From positions 38,821 to 94,544 of the forward strand of contig DHER01000118.1 in NCBI GenBank assembly GCA_002399975.1: a stretch of DNA of 55,724 nt, in the 5' to 3' direction. Origin of the DNA: Firmicutes bacterium UBA4845. GTDB taxonomy: Bacteria; Bacillota; Clostridia; Tissierellales; Sedimentibacteraceae. Below the pieces are notes generated by a model. That model was not told the origin of the DNA, searched no databases, and saw only the letters and a list, made by a program, of their open reading frames with translations. Shown one piece after another: positions 34,374-41,435 of this stretch; position 1 is the stretch's first letter; every line of letters starts with the position of its first letter. Both the position numbers and the translations under genes were made by a program.

Positions 34374-35003
34374 ATGAATAAAATGACAAGGAAAAAAATC
34401 AACATAAAAAGAAAAGAACAATTAAACAAAAAATTAGCGCTGCAGGTTATATTCAGCATTATATTAGTGGCTGCCGTTATAGTTACAAAACAGTTAGATT
34501 TCGAATTATCCAGGAAATTTTTAAATGTGACTGATGAAAAGATGACTAAAAGTATAGAGCCTGATGAAGCAAAAAACTCAATACTTGATTTTATTTCAGG
34601 AATAAAGGCTAAAATGCCGTCTTTTTCAAGGGATACCTCTGAGTATTCAGCACCGGTCAGCGGAAAAATATATCGGAATTATGGGTTAAATAAACAAGGG
34701 GATAACTCGTTTTATAATCATGGTTTAGACATAGAATCGGATATTGAATCGATAAGGTCGATTTCAGACGGAATGGTAGTACAATCAGGCAATAGTGAGA
34801 AACTATCAAATTATGTAGTTGTTGAAAAAGACGGAAAGACAATAATATATGGGAAAGCAGATGAGGTATTCGTAACTGAAGGAGATAAAATTTCAAAAGG
34901 AGATATTATAGGAGCTCTTAATGCTGAAAGTATGCTTCTTCATATTGAGGTATGGGAAAATGGAGAATCCATAAATCCTTCTAAACTGTTCGATATTAAA
35001 TAA
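34374..35003 (+). CDS. SpoIVFA-like M23-fold protein
   Basis: The 209-residue product has a basic N-terminus, a membrane helix (about 24-42), a linker and a C-terminal LytM/M23 fold. The zinc site is degenerate: NHGLDIES keeps the His and Asp, but the usual HxH is LLHIEVW, lacking the first His. In SpoIVFA the same fold restrains the SpoIVFB protease, so this is likely structural or regulatory rather than a hydrolase. The ATG at 34374 was chosen after GGGGTGGGA. The SpoIVFB-like gene follows after 13 bp. Confidence 0.85.
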   Translation: MNKMTRKKINIKRKEQLNKKLALQVIFSIILVAAVIVTKQLDFELSRKFLNVTDEKMTKSIEPDEAKNSILDFISGIKAKMPSFSRDTSEYSAPVSGKIYRNYGLNKQGDNSFYNHGLDIESDIESIRSISDGMVVQSGNSEKLSNYVVVEKDGKTIIYGKADEVFVTEGDKISKGDIIGALNAESMLLHIEVWENGESINPSKLFDIK

Positions 35004-35016
35004 AATATAACATGTA

Positions 35017-35535
35017 ATGCTTATCATAATTGCTTTAGCTGCCCATGAGACTGCACATTTGATTTTTGCCGTTATTTTAAATATTAAATTTAGTAAAGTA
35101 AAAATTACATTATTTGGATTTAATCTTAATGCCGATTTGGAAAATACTGCTTTCATTAAAAAGTTATTTTTATATTTGTCCGGGCCTTTCTGTAACATGT
35201 GCCTGTATTTTGTATTCAAAAACACTGCATACAATAATTTTGCAGATATAAACGTGTTCTTGGCTTTAATAAATATGGTTCCAATAGTGCCTTTGGATGG
35301 GGGAAATATCTGCAAATCAATTCTTGAAACATTTTTGGATTTAAAAGCTGTGTGCAGGTATATGATAATGACAAATACATTTTTTATAATATGCTTTATG
35401 GTAATTATATATATATATAAAAAATACCTTTATTTTATATTGATTCTAATGGGCCTTAAAGGGATATTGGAAGAAAATAGGTACTTGATTGAAAAAAGCA
35501 TTAGAAGAAATTATTTAATGAAGTTTAAAAAATAA
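35017..35535 (+). CDS. SpoIVFB-like site-2 metalloprotease (M50)
   Basis: The 172-residue membrane protein has the M50 zinc motif His10-Glu-Thr-Ala-His14 and a later NMVPIVPLDGGNI motif with the third ligand Asp near residue 101. SpoIVFB cuts pro-sigma-K in the mother cell. At 172 residues it is shorter than Bacillus SpoIVFB and lacks the C-terminal CBS-type domain. No clear ribosome site precedes the ATG, so it may be translated by coupling to SpoIVFA. Confidence 0.85.
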   Translation: MLIIIALAAHETAHLIFAVILNIKFSKVKITLFGFNLNADLENTAFIKKLFLYLSGPFCNMCLYFVFKNTAYNNFADINVFLALINMVPIVPLDGGNICKSILETFLDLKAVCRYMIMTNTFFIICFMVIIYIYKKYLYFILILMGLKGILEENRYLIEKSIRRNYLMKFKK

Positions 35536-35663
35536 TATAGTGTAATGATGTGTATAAATAAAAATTAATTTATAAAAATATTTGAAAAAAATTTAATAAT
35601 AGGTTATAATACAGTTACATTTGTAAATGAAAATTTATAAATGCCTCTTAAATTTTTTGCCTC

Positions 35664-35685
35664 AGGCCGTGGTTAACCACGGCTT
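35664..35685. repeat. Perfect 18-bp palindrome in the spoIVFB-amidase gap
   Basis: GCCGTGGTTAACCACGGC (35666-35683) is a perfect palindrome with the outer pairs A-T and G-T. It lies in the 436-bp gap between convergently placed features. No T-run follows it, so it is either a weak terminator for spoIVFB or an operator-like site. The rest of the gap holds a small minus-strand gene (35742-35843) and AT-rich sequence before the amidase. Confidence 0.6.
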
Positions 35686-35741
35686 GCCCATTTCTAAAGA
35701 AGTGCCTTTTGTCAATATAAAGTATATAGTGTTCATTAAAT

Positions 35742-35843
35742 TCATCCGAATAAAACAATCGAAAAAACAACAATCAGTATGCAGAATATAAATATGAGGA
35801 CAAAAATTTTTTGTTTTATGAATTGATAAACTTTGTACAGCAT
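35742..35843 (-). CDS. Small single-span membrane peptide (33 residues)
   Basis: On the minus strand, an ATG at 35843 follows a strong AAGGGGG site at 8 bp spacing. It opens a 33-codon frame: residues MLYKVYQFIKQKIF, then a hydrophobic helix rich in Ile, Val and Phe with one Cys, ending SIVLFG. The positive N-terminal residues (Lys4, Lys10, Lys12) predict the C-terminus outside. Such peptides include toxins of type I systems and regulators of membrane complexes; nothing assigns this one. Confidence 0.6.
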   Translation of the reverse strand: MLYKVYQFIKQKIFVLIFIFCILIVVFSIVLFG

Positions 35844-35971
35844 TTGTAATTCCCCCTTAATTATTATATGTAACACCACAAATTAATTGAATATTAATTA
35901 AATTAAGAACAGTATTACTCAAAACGGCATAAAATGAAAATATATAAGAAACAATGAAATGGAGGGTTACA

Positions 35972-36715
35972 ATGCCTACGGTATATTTAAGTCCATCAAC
36001 TCAGGAATATAATCAATATGTTACAGGTGCTGGAACTGAAGAATACTTCATGAATTTAATTGCTGACGCAACAATTCCATACCTTCAGCAATACGGCATA
36101 AATTATTATAGAAATACTCCCGAAATGACTGCTGGTTCTTCACTTAGAGATTCCAACTCAAAAAATGTTGATTTTCATATAGCAATTCATTCAAACGCTT
36201 CAGGGCCAGGACAGGAGGGAACAAATAGAGGAGTAATAGTGTTTTATTATCCTGGGAGTGCAAATGGACAAAGAATGGCTGAAATAATGGTGAGAAATTT
36301 TAGAGAGATATATCCTCTTCCGGATTTAGTTAGGGCAGTTCCCACAACAAGTTTAGGGGAGGTATCGAGGACAGCCGCTCCGGCAGTGTTAATTGAGGTT
36401 GCTTACCATGATAATGTGGAAGATGCAAACTGGATTCAAAATAACATTGATGCAATAGGAAGGGCTATAGCAAGTTCAGCAAATGAATATTTTACAACAG
36501 CGCCTCAGCAGCCGGAAGCAGGGCGTACAGGCAGGGTTGTTCTGACAAGCGGTTATTTGAATATCAGGAATGGTCCGGCTTTAAGTGCACCTGTCATAGG
36601 GATGGTGCCCAACGGAGCGACAGTTAATATTATTGAGCAGGTTGGAGACTGGTACAGAATTAACTACAACGGAATTGACGGTTACGTAAGTGGACAGTAT
36701 ATAAGTGTTCAATAA
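35972..36715 (+). CDS. N-acetylmuramoyl-L-alanine amidase with SH3b domain
   Basis: The 247-residue protein has an Amidase_3-like domain (residues 1-175) and a C-terminal bacterial SH3 domain (about 190-247, with VVLTSGYLNIRNGPALSAPVIG). Catalytic-type residues visible are His69/His73 in FHIAIHSNA and Glu156 in VLIEVAYHD. The usual first zinc ligand, in DPGHGG, is absent; the protein starts VYLSPSTQEYNQYVTG. No signal peptide is present, so release may be by lysis or another route. The ATG at 35972 follows GGAGGG. Confidence 0.85.
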   Translation: MPTVYLSPSTQEYNQYVTGAGTEEYFMNLIADATIPYLQQYGINYYRNTPEMTAGSSLRDSNSKNVDFHIAIHSNASGPGQEGTNRGVIVFYYPGSANGQRMAEIMVRNFREIYPLPDLVRAVPTTSLGEVSRTAAPAVLIEVAYHDNVEDANWIQNNIDAIGRAIASSANEYFTTAPQQPEAGRTGRVVLTSGYLNIRNGPALSAPVIGMVPNGATVNIIEQVGDWYRINYNGIDGYVSGQYISVQ

Positions 36716-36735
36716 GGAAATTCAATAAGAGAAAC

Positions 36736-36772
36736 GGCATACAGGGTAAGTGAACCACTTGCCCTGTATGCC
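36736..36772. terminator. Strong hairpin after the amidase gene
   Basis: Arms 36736-36752 and 36756-36772 pair over 17 bp with one G-U and a 3-nt loop (core CATACAGGG / CCCTGTATG). No T-run follows on either strand, so it is not a typical Rho-independent terminator. A 3'-end stabiliser or processing signal is possible. Confidence 0.55.
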
Positions 36773-36962
36773 TCAAGTAAGAATAAATTCAAGCCTGCTG
36801 GCTTAATTGATGCGCATGGAAATGCTTAAGTATTTAAAACATTAGAATGTTGTTAATCTTTGCAATTTAATGCTGTTAGTTGAAGTTTATTGAAATTTGC
36901 ATTTGCCTCTTATGGATGATATTATGTTTAGTAAAGATAAAATAATGGACAAGGAGTATATT

Positions 36963-37721
36963 ATGTATTGTGTCGGAATAGATATAGGCTCTACTGCGGC
37001 CAAGGTAATAGTTATGCCGGAGGATTGTCAAGATGTATTGTATCATCTGCTTATGCCTACAGGCTGGAGCAGTAAGGAGACTGCATTCAGCATAAAAAAA
37101 TGGTTAAATGAAAGGAATATAACATTTGATAATTCCCATATAACTGCTACCGGCTACGGCAGGGTTTCTGTGCCTTATGCAAATAAGGTTGTTACGGAAA
37201 TAACATGTCACGGCAGAGGTGCATATTATTTAAACAAAAAAAATTGCACCGTAATAGATATAGGCGGCCAGGATACAAAGATAATTTCTGTTGAAAAAGG
37301 AATGGTTACAAATTTTATCATGAATGATAAATGTTCAGCAGGTACAGGTAGGTTTTTAGAAATAATGGCAAACACATTAGGGGTTAGTCTTACGGAAATT
37401 TTTGATTTAGCAGAAAAGGGAAATGAGGTAGTAATAAGTTCAATGTGTACCGTATTTGCTGAATCGGAAGTTATAAGCCTAATAGGAAATGGCAGTCCTA
37501 AGGAAGATATAGCATGGGGTGTTGTTAATTCAATTGTGAATAAAGTTTGTACCTTATCTGCTAAATTAAGCCCCGGTGATGACAGCTTTTTTTTAACAGG
37601 AGGTTTTTGTGACAGCACATATATGTGTGAACAATTAAGCAAAAAGCTTAAAATGAATGTTGAATCAAGCCATATGGCGCGTTATGCAGGAGCTATCGGT
37701 GCAGCTCTTTCAACAAAATAA
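36963..37721 (+). CDS. BadF/HgdC-type activase (ASKHA ATPase with Fe-S cluster)
   Basis: The 252-residue activase couples ATP hydrolysis to low-potential electron transfer. It has the ASKHA fold: GIDIGSTAAKVIV (residues 5-17), IDIGGQDTKII (98-108) and NDKCSAGTGRFLEI. The two cluster-binding cysteines of the dimer-shared [4Fe-4S] cluster are Cys124 and Cys162 (SSMCTVFAESE). The ATG at 36963, 7 bp after AAGGAG, was chosen; an in-frame ATG upstream lacks a site. Two dehydratase-family genes follow directly. Confidence 0.94.
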   Translation: MYCVGIDIGSTAAKVIVMPEDCQDVLYHLLMPTGWSSKETAFSIKKWLNERNITFDNSHITATGYGRVSVPYANKVVTEITCHGRGAYYLNKKNCTVIDIGGQDTKIISVEKGMVTNFIMNDKCSAGTGRFLEIMANTLGVSLTEIFDLAEKGNEVVISSMCTVFAESEVISLIGNGSPKEDIAWGVVNSIVNKVCTLSAKLSPGDDSFFLTGGFCDSTYMCEQLSKKLKMNVESSHMARYAGAIGAALSTK

Positions 37722-37733
37722 TCAGGTGAAATC

Positions 37734-38813
37734 ATGAATGTTAATAATTTGAACTGTCAATTAGAAGAATTTGCAGAATTAAGACATAATGCTTTTGTCT
37801 CTGTCCTTGAGTTAGGCAGTGAAGGAAAACATGTAGCCGGTATATACGGTGTAAATGTGCCCAGGGAAATTTTATGGGCAATGGATATAGTACCTATAAA
37901 TGTATTTGGGATTGACGGATCAAATATTGAAGCTGCTGAAAAAATCATGAGCAAAAAAAGCTGTTCACTGTTGAAGGCAAGCTACGGATATATAATTACG
38001 GATAAGTGCCCCTTTTCACATTTTGCTCATATTATGGTTGGTACCGATTATTGCGGCAAAAAAGAATCCATGATTTATAAATTAAAAAAAATAAAAGGTG
38101 CAAAGAAAATTTATATAATAAGAGAACATAAAAATGCATATACCCAGGTTTCGGAATATAAAAACTTTATCCATTTTCTACAGCGTGAATTTGATACTGA
38201 ATTTGATAAAAATAAACTTGCTGCCGTTATAAAAAAAACCAATGCTGTGGGATTGCTGATTCAGGGAATAACGGATATTTATATGAGGCACCCCCGTATT
38301 ATGAACGGTTATGATTTAGTAAGCATAATTTACGGCAGCCAGTTTATTTTTGATTTGGACCGACGTATAGAAAGACTTTCTCAGCTAAGAGAAACGTTAA
38401 ACATAATGCTGCCTGAATCTGACACATCTTTTAAGAGAGTGTTAATGACAGGTGTGCCTTTAGCAGGTTTTAGGGAGGAAATTTTAAAACCTCTATCCTC
38501 TTTAAATTACGCAATACTTACATTGTCCGGCTGTGAAGGTGAAAATTATAAAGTTGCTAATGAAGAAGGGGATTTATTTTATAATCTGTCACAAAAATAT
38601 GAGGCTGAAAACTTCTGTGAAAAATTATCTCACATTGTTTCAAAATATCACATAGATGGTGTAATAAATATAAAAATTAAGGGATGCAGTTTACAATATG
38701 AAGACTGCAGCCATTTAGAAATACCGCATTTATCTGTAACTGTTGATTATAACTGTGATAATTATGATAAAGTTCTGGTGCATATTAAATCATTTATAAA
38801 TAATATTCAATGA
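37734..38813 (+). CDS. 2-hydroxyacyl-CoA dehydratase-family protein, divergent
   Basis: The 359-residue protein has the HgdB/FldC-like fold. VAGIYGVNVPREILWAMDIVPINVFG starts the first domain. Cluster-type cysteines are Cys77 (KSCSLLKASYGY), Cys92 (TDKCPF) and Cys107 (DYCGKK). The second domain begins RVLMTGVPLAGFREEILKPL and has a CEGE segment. It is shorter than the next protein (359 against 428) and less similar to known dehydratases. It may be a partner subunit or a divergent second reductase; substrate unknown. It follows the activase by 12 bp. Confidence 0.85.
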   Translation: MNVNNLNCQLEEFAELRHNAFVSVLELGSEGKHVAGIYGVNVPREILWAMDIVPINVFGIDGSNIEAAEKIMSKKSCSLLKASYGYIITDKCPFSHFAHIMVGTDYCGKKESMIYKLKKIKGAKKIYIIREHKNAYTQVSEYKNFIHFLQREFDTEFDKNKLAAVIKKTNAVGLLIQGITDIYMRHPRIMNGYDLVSIIYGSQFIFDLDRRIERLSQLRETLNIMLPESDTSFKRVLMTGVPLAGFREEILKPLSSLNYAILTLSGCEGENYKVANEEGDLFYNLSQKYEAENFCEKLSHIVSKYHIDGVINIKIKGCSLQYEDCSHLEIPHLSVTVDYNCDNYDKVLVHIKSFINNIQ

Positions 38814-38835
38814 GGAGATAAAAGAGGAGATAAAA
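38812..38835 (+). repeat. Tandem 12-mer GAGGAGATAAAA x2
   Basis: Two exact adjacent copies, each with a ribosome-site-like GAGGAG, start at the stop of the preceding gene. A promoter for the next gene lies downstream. Confidence 0.75.
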
Positions 38836-38875
38836 TTTTTTTATGAATCTGCAGCTTAGTATAAATTTTAGTTTC

Positions 38876-38904
38876 TTGTAATATATGCGCTTTTAAAATA
38901 TAAT
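38876..38904 (+). promoter_or_regulatory. Promoter of the double-cubane-type reductase gene
   Basis: TTGTAA (38876-38881), 17 bp, TATAAT (38899-38904), 38 bp before the chosen ATG. The gene may also be read from the activase promoter. Confidence 0.5.
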
Positions 38905-38942
38905 CTATTCGATGGTTATAATGTATGGAGGTAAAAAGCAAA

Positions 38943-40229
38943 ATGTCAGATTATAGAGAAATGTGGAAAAACCTTGGGATGAATTTGGAACTGCATGACC
39001 AGTTATGCCAGGTGTTGCCTGAAGCATTCGGAGATGTATATTTAACACAGGATAATCGTCCGGAATCAATGGATTATTATAACTTCGTAGTATCGGAAAT
39101 TCATGGTGTACGACCTGCAGAGCTAATTGAGCATCAGAAGAAAGGCGGGAAAGTCTTTGGAACATTTTGTGTATATGTTCCTGATGAAATAGTTTTTGCT
39201 GCAGATGCTATTGCCACAGGGCTGTGCGGAGGTTCACAGTTTTGGGTTTCAGGAGGAGAAAAAGTATTGCCTGCAAATACGTGCCCTTTAATTAAAGCTT
39301 CTGTTGGTGCACGTCTCGACAGAACATGTCCGTTCTTCAGGATTGCAGACATGTATGTAGGTGAAACTACATGTGACGGCAAAAAAAAGGCATGGGAAAT
39401 ACTTAGTGAAGATGTTCCTATGCATATAATGGACATACCTCAGATGAAACGCCCAAAGGATATTGATGCATGGGCAGATGAAATTAAAATATTTATGGAT
39501 AAAGTAGAGGAATTCACAGGTAACAAAATTACACCTGAAAAATTATCTGCTGCGATTAAACTGATTAATGACAAGAGACGTGCTTTAGAGAGATTGTATG
39601 CTTTCAGGAAATATGAGAATTTACCTATAAGCGGCAAGGACGTTCTAGTGATATCACAGATTGCATTTTATGATGATCCGGCACGATTTACTTTAATGAC
39701 CAATAAATTGTGTGACGAATTGGAAAAACGCGTTAAAAATAATATAAGTGTGTTCCCTGCAGGCACAAAGAGAATTATGCTTACAGGTACACCGCTGGCT
39801 GTCCCAAATTGGAAACTGCACCATATAGTTGAAACAAGCGGGGCTGCAGTAGTGGTGGAAGAAATGTGTACAGGTACTCGTTATTTTGAAAATTTAGTAG
39901 ACGAAACAAAGGATACTATTGAAGGACAGATTAATGCTCTGGCAGACAGGTATATGAAGATCAACTGCGCATGCTTTACACCTAACGACGGAAGGATAAA
40001 AGATATTCTCCGCTTGGCTAAAGAGTATGACGTTGATGGCATTATTGATGTAAACCTGAAGTTCTGCGGGTTGTATGATACGGAAGGATATAAGGTAGAA
40101 AAAGCGGTAAAGGAAGCCGGAATTCCTGTCTTGGGAATTGAGACGGATTATACGGATCAGGATGCAGAACAGCTTAGGACGAGAATCGGTGCTTTTGTAG
40201 AAATGTTAGGGAACAAGCAATATATTTAA
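38943..40229 (+). CDS. Double-cubane-type reductase (YjiM family)
   Basis: The 428-residue protein resembles E. coli YjiM and the double-cubane-cluster proteins, members of the 2-hydroxyacyl-CoA dehydratase superfamily that are activated by a BadF-type ATPase. Conserved stretches are KVFGTFCVYVPDEIVFAADA (Cys76), NTCPLIKASVGAR (Cys114), CPFFRIADMYVGETTCDGKKKA (Cys129, Cys144), INCACFTPNDGR, LKFCGLYDTEGYKVEKAVKEAG and ETDYTDQD. Relatives bind an [8Fe-9S] cluster and reduce small molecules in anaerobes; the natural substrate is unknown. The ATG at 38943 follows GGAGG; ATG 38925 lacks a site. Confidence 0.9.
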   Translation: MSDYREMWKNLGMNLELHDQLCQVLPEAFGDVYLTQDNRPESMDYYNFVVSEIHGVRPAELIEHQKKGGKVFGTFCVYVPDEIVFAADAIATGLCGGSQFWVSGGEKVLPANTCPLIKASVGARLDRTCPFFRIADMYVGETTCDGKKKAWEILSEDVPMHIMDIPQMKRPKDIDAWADEIKIFMDKVEEFTGNKITPEKLSAAIKLINDKRRALERLYAFRKYENLPISGKDVLVISQIAFYDDPARFTLMTNKLCDELEKRVKNNISVFPAGTKRIMLTGTPLAVPNWKLHHIVETSGAAVVVEEMCTGTRYFENLVDETKDTIEGQINALADRYMKINCACFTPNDGRIKDILRLAKEYDVDGIIDVNLKFCGLYDTEGYKVEKAVKEAGIPVLGIETDYTDQDAEQLRTRIGAFVEMLGNKQYI

Positions 40230-40240
40230 TGGTGGATTTT

Positions 40241-40501
40241 ATGGAAAAAGAATATTATATAATTTTCCCCAATGTAGAAAATGGCCTTAAGCTGAACGAG
40301 CTGCTTAAGGATAAAAAAATTCCTGCTACAATTGTTCCTGCACCGCGCGAGGCCACTAAATGCTGTGGCATTTCTCTGCTGATAAAAAATAAGAGTGACA
40401 TACAGTTAGTGAAAGAATATATCGCTGATAATGACGTTGAAATTTTGGATATTTTTGAAACAATTGACAAGAGAGATCCAATGAGAAATAAGTTTTGTTA
40501 A
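40241..40501 (+). CDS. DUF3343 putative Se/S carrier-like protein
   Basis: The 86-residue protein has the DUF3343 pattern: a YYIIFPNVENGLKLNELLKD N-terminus, then PAPREATKCCGISLLI with a CC pair, and a final Cys. The family is annotated as a putative selenium/sulfur carrier because its genes neighbour Se/S-trafficking genes. Here it directly follows the double-cubane-type reductase gene, so it may serve cluster or cofactor supply. The ATG at 40241 follows GGTGG. Confidence 0.85.
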   Translation: MEKEYYIIFPNVENGLKLNELLKDKKIPATIVPAPREATKCCGISLLIKNKSDIQLVKEYIADNDVEILDIFETIDKRDPMRNKFC

Positions 40502-40539
40502 TGGCTTTGATTCATCTTTGCTGTGGTTAATTCACGTAA

Positions 40540-40578
40540 CAGGACTGAGATTGCTGCAGCAATCTCAGTCCTGCTTTT
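40540..40578 (+). terminator. Rho-independent terminator of the activase/reductase cluster
   Basis: A perfect 34-bp palindrome (40540-40573, centre CTGCAG, core GACTGAGATTGC) is followed by CTTTTTATT. It lies 39 bp after the DUF3343 stop. Confidence 0.92.
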
Positions 40579-40607
40579 TATTAGATAATTATGTAATTAA
40601 TGCCTTG

Positions 40608-40635
40608 TTGACTTTTAATAAATAATATATATAAT
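40608..40635 (+). promoter_or_regulatory. Promoter of the DUF3841 gene
   Basis: TTGACT (40608-40613), 16 bp, TATAAT (40630-40635), 31 bp before the chosen ATG. Confidence 0.65.
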
Positions 40636-40666
40636 TAAAAAAATTAAAGATTATATGGAGGGATTT

Positions 40667-41251
40667 ATGGAAAATTCAACAGGTAAAGTAATTTTATGGA
40701 CAAGACAGCACGAAAAGAGCCTGGAAGAATTGCGAATCAACGGCTCCATAAAAATAACAAGAAAGCATCTGGAAGAAAAATTTGAAGAGATTACAGATTA
40801 TATAGTGTATCTTTACAAATGGTTTGTCAATGCTGCAGAGAAAATAGTGCCCAAACCTGAGGAAGTTGATTTTCCTATTTGGTGCTCAATAAGTGAAGAA
40901 AATATGCTTAGACCAACGGTTGACCAGATTGTATATAAACTTGAAGTTGAGAAGTCTAAAATTGTTTATTTTGACGGAATGAAGTGGGATTATGTTTTAA
41001 ACCATCACTATATACCGAAGGATGAAAAAGACGGAGAAGAATATGCAAAAGATTTGGAATCAAAAGGTTTTGATAATTCCTTTTCATTTATAGATGAAAA
41101 AAAAGCACACTTTTACCCTGCCGAAAAGAAAAAAGTTATGGACAGCTGGTACAGAATTTTTGAAATAGAAGATTGGAATATATTCAGAGTCCAGGCTAAC
41201 ATATGGGAAATAAGGCCTGAAATGGTTAAGGATATATTATATTATGAATAA
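40667..41251 (+). CDS. DUF3841 domain protein
   Basis: The 194-residue cytosolic protein matches DUF3841, with VILWTRQHEKSLEEL at the N-terminus, FPIWCSISEENMLRPT in the middle and the terminal NIFRVQANIWEIRPEMVKDI. Family function is unknown. The ATG at 40667 was chosen because GGAGGG lies within the longer frame just upstream (ATG 40655). It has its own promoter and stands alone. Confidence 0.82.
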   Translation: MENSTGKVILWTRQHEKSLEELRINGSIKITRKHLEEKFEEITDYIVYLYKWFVNAAEKIVPKPEEVDFPIWCSISEENMLRPTVDQIVYKLEVEKSKIVYFDGMKWDYVLNHHYIPKDEKDGEEYAKDLESKGFDNSFSFIDEKKAHFYPAEKKKVMDSWYRIFEIEDWNIFRVQANIWEIRPEMVKDILYYE

Positions 41252-41280
41252 TTGAAATTTGAAATTGTAAGAATATGTCA

Positions 41281-41310
41281 TTGACTTTAACAGTTTGTAT
41301 GTGATATTAT
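41281..41310 (+). promoter_or_regulatory. Promoter of the NCS2 permease leader
   Basis: TTGACT (41281-41286), 18 bp, TATTAT (41305-41310). Transcription should start near 41318, giving a leader of about 118 nt before the permease ATG. Confidence 0.65.
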
Positions 41311-41317
41311 AAAAAAA

Positions 41318-41406
41318 ATAATCTTTAATTCGGTACCGTGATGCCGTCAAGATGCGAATATCTCTGTTTTTAGTGTGTAATCCTGACGGTGGTGCAGGAT
41401 TTTTTT
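41318..41406 (+). promoter_or_regulatory. Candidate riboswitch/attenuator before the NCS2 permease
   Basis: The leader can form a terminator (AATCCTG 41379-41385 with CAGGATT 41395-41401, 9-nt loop, then a T-run 41401-41406). It also has a competing stem (TGCCGTCA 41342-41349 with TGACGGTG 41384-41391, two G-U pairs) that would block it. An upstream stem ATTCG/CGAAT (41328-41332, 41355-41359) is a third option. I do not recognise a known purine, preQ1 or PyrR consensus. Control of a nucleobase transporter makes a nucleobase-type ligand plausible. Confidence 0.6.
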
Positions 41407-41435
41407 ATAACAAAAGTTAATTTACGGAGGTATTT

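Noticed and set aside
36736..36772. Rho-independent terminator after the amidase
   Set aside because: The 17-bp hairpin has no T-run on either strand; kept only as a hairpin with unknown role.
38836..38881. 12-codon ORF after the GAGGAGATAAAA repeats
   Set aside because: The site-to-start distance is about 13 bp and the product is too short to support.
41318..41406. Known purine, preQ1 or PyrR element before the NCS2 permease
   Set aside because: None of the core consensus bases of these classes could be found; reported as an unassigned attenuator or riboswitch candidate instead.
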